Shown here: one piece after another, positions 60,894-64,000 of the stretch
Numbering within the stretch: position 1 is the first letter of the stretch
Layout: each line of letters begins with the position of its first letter
Assembly (NCBI RefSeq): GCF_014199955.1
Contig: NZ_JACHOQ010000003.1
Location: forward strand, 310,001 to 374,000
DNA: 64,000 bases
Reading direction: 5' to 3'
DNA from: Brevundimonas aurantiaca
GTDB lineage: Bacteria > Pseudomonadota > Alphaproteobacteria > Caulobacterales > Caulobacteraceae
Notes under the pieces: model-generated
Database searches by the model: none
What the model saw: only the letters and a program-made list of their open reading frames with translations
Told to the model about the DNA's origin: nothing
Made by a program: the position numbers and the translations under genes

Positions 60894-60970
60894 GCACCCG
60901 TAGCTCAGCTGGATAGAGCACCAGACTACGAATCTGGGGGTCAGGAGTTCGAATCTCTTCGGGTGCGCCA
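60894..60970 (+). tRNA. tRNA-Arg (anticodon ACG)
   Basis: A full cloverleaf can be drawn. The acceptor stem GCACCCG (60894-60900) pairs with CGGGTGC (60960-60966). The D-arm is AGCTCAGCTGGATAGAGC, the anticodon stem CCAGA/TCTGG encloses CTACGAA with anticodon ACG at 60928-60930, and GGAGTTCGAATCTCT forms the T-arm with TTCGAAT. Discriminator G and an encoded CCA end the gene at 60970. It reads the CGN Arg codons after A34 is changed to inosine. It is the only tRNA in the window. Confidence 0.97.
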
Positions 60971-61182
60971 TTTTCCTTTTGTTTGGCGCTCTGCGGTTGA
61001 TCGCCTTCTTGGAGCCTGACGGCGCCAGACGCGCAACGGTCGAGACGGAATTCATCTAACAGCCAAGCCGCGTGGTAGACGACGCAGGCCGTATGCCCCG
61101 CCTCGGCATGGCGATGCAGTAGGATTCTGAGAGGCTCGGGGCAGCGCCAAGCGCCCAGCGACGTCTAGATTTCAGCTGAGAC

Positions 61183-62538
61183 TCAGCCTTGGGCGGCGCG
61201 CAGACCGTTGGCGGAGGCTTGCTGGAGGGCGGGGCGTTTTTGGCCGCCGGAGGCGATGATGCGGTCGATCCGAGCTTTTTCGGCGCGGAAGGCGGCCAGG
61301 TCGGCGCCGGACAGTTCGGTGCCCTCCTGGGTTTTGACGCCGGCCGGATTGATCCGTTGTCCGTTGCGCCAAATTTCATAGTGAAGGTGCGGACCGGTGG
61401 AGGCGCCGGTCGAGCCGACATAGGCGACGATCTGGCCCTGGCTGACCCGCTGGCCGGCGCGGATGCCGGCGCCGTAGCGGGACAGGTGGCCGTAGCCGCT
61501 TTCCAGACCGTTGTTATGGCGAATGCGCAGCCAGTTGCCGTAGCCGCCCCAGCGGCGCGCCTCGACCACCACGCCGTCGGCGGGGGCGACGACCGGCGTC
61601 CCGGTGCCGGCGGCGAAGTCGATGCCCTGGTGCATCTTGCGATAGCCGGAAATCGGATGGGTCCGGAAGCCGAAGCCCGACGACACGCGCCGGAAGTTCT
61701 GCAGCGGGGTGCGCATCATGGCCGACCGCAGGTTCTTGCCCGAGGCGTCGAAGAACTGCGCCTCTTTGGCGCCGGCCGGCTTGAAGCGATAGAAGGTCAC
61801 GCCGCGCAGTTCTGCATAGACCAGATCGCCCACGGCGACGGTGCGGCCGGCCTCGGTCACATCCCGGTCGAAGACCATGGTGAACTCGTCAGAGGCGCGG
61901 ATGTCGCGCTGCATGTCGAACTTGGTGGCGAACAGACGGCTGGCGGCGCGGACGATGGAGGCGGTGGCGCCGAGTTCGCGGGCGCTGGCGGACAGGGAGC
62001 GTTCGACGTCCCCCTTCAGCACCACGGTCTCGTGGGTGACTTTTTCCTCGAGTGAGCGCAGGCGCAGGGCGCCGTCGAAGCTGCGCGACACCGTCAGCTG
62101 GCTGGCCGGGCCGGTTCGCATGGTCAGGCCGATCAGGCGGGCGTCGCCTCGGCCGTCGCGCGGCTTGGCGATGGCGGTCTCGAAACGAAGGCCGGCGCGC
62201 AGGTCGGACAGGTCGAAGGCGTTGGCGACGGTGGCGGCGACGGCGCTGGCCTCTTCCGGGGCGACGCCGGTGCGGCGCACGGCCTCTTCAAAGGTTTCGC
62301 CGCGACGGATCTGGACGGGAACGGCCTCCGGGGCGGTCATGCCGGCCGGAGCATTGGCGGCGGCGAAGGCCTGAACCTCCATGGCGGCCATCTGGGCCGA
62401 GGAGGGGACGGGAACTTCTTCAGCCCTGGCGGGTTGATAGACTCTGCCGGCCAGAAGCGCCACCGAGACCGCGGCGGCGGCGGTCAGAGCGTGCGGGGCG
62501 AGGCGCATCGGCTGTCGGCGAGGGTCGAACTGAGCCAT
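61183..62538 (-). CDS. M23-family murein endopeptidase
   Basis: A 451-residue envelope peptidase with a membrane-spanning or signal sequence at the N-terminus (LTAAAAVSVALLAGRVY). A central LysM/OapA-like domain of unknown ligand follows. The C-terminal LytM/M23 zinc domain has HPISGYRKMHQGIDFAAGTG, with H and D of the zinc site, and GPHLHYEIWRNGQRINP, with HxH. M23 enzymes of this layout (NlpD/Csd3/MepM-like) cut peptidoglycan cross-links in cell growth and division. Downstream are 212 bp with no gene up to the tRNA. Confidence 0.92.
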   Translation of the reverse strand: MAQFDPRRQPMRLAPHALTAAAAVSVALLAGRVYQPARAEEVPVPSSAQMAAMEVQAFAAANAPAGMTAPEAVPVQIRRGETFEEAVRRTGVAPEEASAVAATVANAFDLSDLRAGLRFETAIAKPRDGRGDARLIGLTMRTGPASQLTVSRSFDGALRLRSLEEKVTHETVVLKGDVERSLSASARELGATASIVRAASRLFATKFDMQRDIRASDEFTMVFDRDVTEAGRTVAVGDLVYAELRGVTFYRFKPAGAKEAQFFDASGKNLRSAMMRTPLQNFRRVSSGFGFRTHPISGYRKMHQGIDFAAGTGTPVVAPADGVVVEARRWGGYGNWLRIRHNNGLESGYGHLSRYGAGIRAGQRVSQGQIVAYVGSTGASTGPHLHYEIWRNGQRINPAGVKTQEGTELSGADLAAFRAEKARIDRIIASGGQKRPALQQASANGLRAAQG

Positions 62539-62876
62539 CGGTCTCGTCGTGCTGCAACGCCAGAGGCGTCAAACCATAGTCACCAAACTGCGCCGCATTC
62601 CTGAAAATGCGAAGGCTAGGCCTATACCTCGCCTGTTCCACTTTGGGAAGGCGGTTGCTTACAAGGCGTTAAGAGACGGCTCAAGCCCGTAAGGGTGCGT
62701 AGTCGTCCTGCCCCCGTTCCATAGGTCGCCCTCTTATCGCCCCGCTTGGCTGCAACGGAAGATGAGAACGGACGTTGCGGACGCGCGTCTTCAAGGCGAC
62801 GCTTGGGGCGTAAATCTTCATCGGGGGCAGCGATGGCGGTCTGGAAAATGGTTCTTTCGCTTTCCGGTCTGGACGT
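62539..62876. other. Divergent intergenic region between the M23 gene and the TamB-like gene
   Basis: The 338 bp hold no gene that I can support. Open frames here (for example from 62762) run in the wrong frame relative to the TamB-like protein and have no family features. The region should contain the promoters of both genes, but I see no confident -35/-10 pair, repeat or hairpin. Confidence 0.6.
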
Positions 62877-64000
62877 TTGACCGATACGACGACGCCATCC
62901 GACCGGTCGCGTCCGCCGTCCCGGCGGAACGATCCGCTGCGTCGGCTCGGCCGCGTCGCCGGCGTTGGGGTGCTGGTCGTCGCCCTCCTGCTGGCGGCGC
63001 TTTATCTGAATCGTCGAGCGGCGGCGCGCGAGGTCCTGGTGGGTTGGCTGGACCGGCGCGGGGTCCAGGCGGAGGTCGAGGTCGAGCGGATCGAGCTGGA
63101 CGGCTTCGTCGGGCGTATCCGCATCGGCGATCCCAAAAATCCGGACGTGACGGTCGAGCGGGTCGAGGTGGACTACGCCGTGGCCTGGCCCTGGTCGAAG
63201 ACGGGGCTGGGAGTGACGCCCAGCCGCGTTCGACTGGTCAGGCCGGTGATGCGCGCCAGTTGGAAGGACGGGAAGCTGGCGTTCGGATCGCTGGACCCGG
63301 TGATCAAATCCTTCACGGGCGGCCCGCCGCGTCCGGATGCGCGCGCGCCCCTGGTCATCGTCGAAGACGGCCGGGCGCTGTTGGAGACGGACTACGGCGC
63401 CGTGCGGATTCTGGGCGATGCGCGGGTGGACGACGGCAAGCTGATGCGGCTGAAGGCGGCGGTTCCGGCGACCGTGCTTCAAAGCGGCGAGGTTCAGGCC
63501 CAGGGGTTCGCCGCTGCGATCGATCTGACGACGACCGGCGACCGGGTGAAATTGAAATTGCGTGGTGAGGCCGAGCGTTTCGTCGGCGCCGGCCTGAGCG
63601 GGCGTCGGGCCCTGCTGAGCCTGGACGGAGACCTGCCTTATCCGGATTTGAAGACGCGACGCGGCGATGGCCGCGCGCGCCTCCATGCGCGTTTGACGGG
63701 CGAGGTTCTCGGCCTGGGGGCGACCCAGGCGCGTGATGCAGAGATCCAGGCCCGGTTCGACGGTCGAACCGCCGGATGGATCGAAGACTTCCAGCTGGAC
63801 GGCGAGACCGGCCTGGCCTTGGCGGCGGCGGCCGTGGACGGCCCGGGGCTGAAGGCGACGCAGGCGCGGGTCCGGGCGGAGGGCGGACGCCTTGAGGTCA
63901 AGCGCGCAGACGCCCTGGGCTGGGGGCTGGAGACGCCGCTGGTCCTGACCGCCGAGGCCGGCGCGGCGGGCGGGGTCGAGGCGCGCGGTCTTTCGATCCG
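62877..64000 (+). CDS. TamB-like translocation/assembly module protein, 5' part
   Basis: The frame is open from a TAA at 62811 to the window end, 374 codons from the chosen start. The N-terminus MTDTTTPSDRSRPPSRRND is followed by one membrane segment (VGVLVVALLLAALYL), then LVGWLDRRGVQAEVEVERIEL and GRIRIGDPKNPDVTVERVEV. A repetitive beta-rich region follows, with SLDPVIKSFTGGPPRPDARA and LPYPDLKTRRGDGRARL. This is the layout of TamB/AsmA-type proteins that bridge inner and outer membrane for protein or lipid transport. No ATG fits, so TTG 62877 is the best start. The rest of the gene lies outside the window. Confidence 0.8.
   Translation, partial: MTDTTTPSDRSRPPSRRNDPLRRLGRVAGVGVLVVALLLAALYLNRRAAAREVLVGWLDRRGVQAEVEVERIELDGFVGRIRIGDPKNPDVTVERVEVDYAVAWPWSKTGLGVTPSRVRLVRPVMRASWKDGKLAFGSLDPVIKSFTGGPPRPDARAPLVIVEDGRALLETDYGAVRILGDARVDDGKLMRLKAAVPATVLQSGEVQAQGFAAAIDLTTTGDRVKLKLRGEAERFVGAGLSGRRALLSLDGDLPYPDLKTRRGDGRARLHARLTGEVLGLGATQARDAEIQARFDGRTAGWIEDFQLDGETGLALAAAAVDGPGLKATQARVRAEGGRLEVKRADALGWGLETPLVLTAEAGAAGGVEARGLSI

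Noticed and set aside
60894-60970. tRNA-Arg 3' end as an attachment site for an integrated element
   Set aside because: No integrase, no direct repeat of the 3' end and no change in composition nearby.
61056-61421. Open frame between the tRNA and the M23 gene
   Set aside because: It lies mostly in another frame of the M23 gene and has no start signal or recognisable protein.
62762-63568. A 268-codon open frame at the right end
   Set aside because: It is the +1 shadow of the TamB-like frame. The real frame, open from 62811 to the window end, has the membrane segment and family features.

Overview
The window is gene-dense, GC-rich chromosomal DNA from an alphaproteobacterium, most likely a Caulobacteraceae member close to Brevundimonas. 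This is inferred from base composition, the gene families present (UrcA-family protein, phytase-like lipoprotein behind cobT, comF-grxC-nitrilase-DUF1178 string, NrdA without ATP cone), promoter elements of the Caulobacter sigma-73 type, and frequent GTG/TTG starts with 1-4 bp overlaps between genes. I see no insertion sequence, prophage, integrase, CRISPR array or rRNA operon. One tRNA gene, tRNA-Arg(ACG), is present.

Layout. 1-4.4 kb: end of a membrane protein, a DUF418 membrane protein, and cobT coupled to a phytase-like lipoprotein. 4.4-8.4 kb (minus): otsB, a GH15 glycosidase and otsA, a trehalose operon. 8.6-12.7 kb (plus): kpsF, a glycosyltransferase, a Wza-type export lipoprotein and an unknown gene, a surface polysaccharide cluster. 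12.9-15.8 kb (plus): a thioesterase, then def, a small membrane protein, fmt and truA. 15.8-18.0 kb (minus): an EamA transporter, then asd behind its own promoter and a 22-codon leader peptide. 18.2-22.6 kb: a small membrane protein (plus), then dnaK-dnaJ-dapB (minus). 22.8-27.8 kb: alkB, a YqjI/YqjH-like PadR-reductase pair with a palindromic operator, a hydrolase, an Rrf2 regulator coupled to a thioredoxin-reductase-like enzyme, and a possible 42-residue peptide. 27.4-35.2 kb (minus): OsmC, trpS, murJ, glnD, typA. 35.4-40.9 kb: a UrcA-family gene, the comF-grxC-nitrilase-DUF1178-AraC-DUF6265-GNAT string (minus), and a methyltransferase whose start codon overlaps that of comF. 40.9-44 kb (minus): a SurA-like PPIase, argJ, a MutT-type NUDIX and an orphan Flp pilin. 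44-51.4 kb: secA, an M16 protease and argG. 51.4-56 kb (minus): a PQQ-type sugar dehydrogenase, a TMEM165/GDT1 transporter under a manganese (yybP-ykoY) riboswitch, a CoA-transferase and a PAP2 phosphatase. 56-64 kb: nrdA, an unknown secreted protein, ggt, tRNA-Arg, an M23 peptidase and the start of a TamB-like gene.

Most genes are housekeeping: translation start and tRNA maturation (def, fmt, truA, trpS), protein folding and export (dnaK, dnaJ, secA, PPIase), the aspartate/DAP pathway (asd, dapB), arginine synthesis (argJ, argG), nitrogen signalling (glnD), envelope building (murJ, M23, TamB) and surface sugar export. The most original signals are regulatory. The asd leader has a promoter, a Thr-rich short ORF and four RNA segments that can pair in mutually exclusive ways. 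The TMEM165 gene has a manganese riboswitch and a TTG start. The PadR/reductase pair has a 12-bp inverted-repeat operator.
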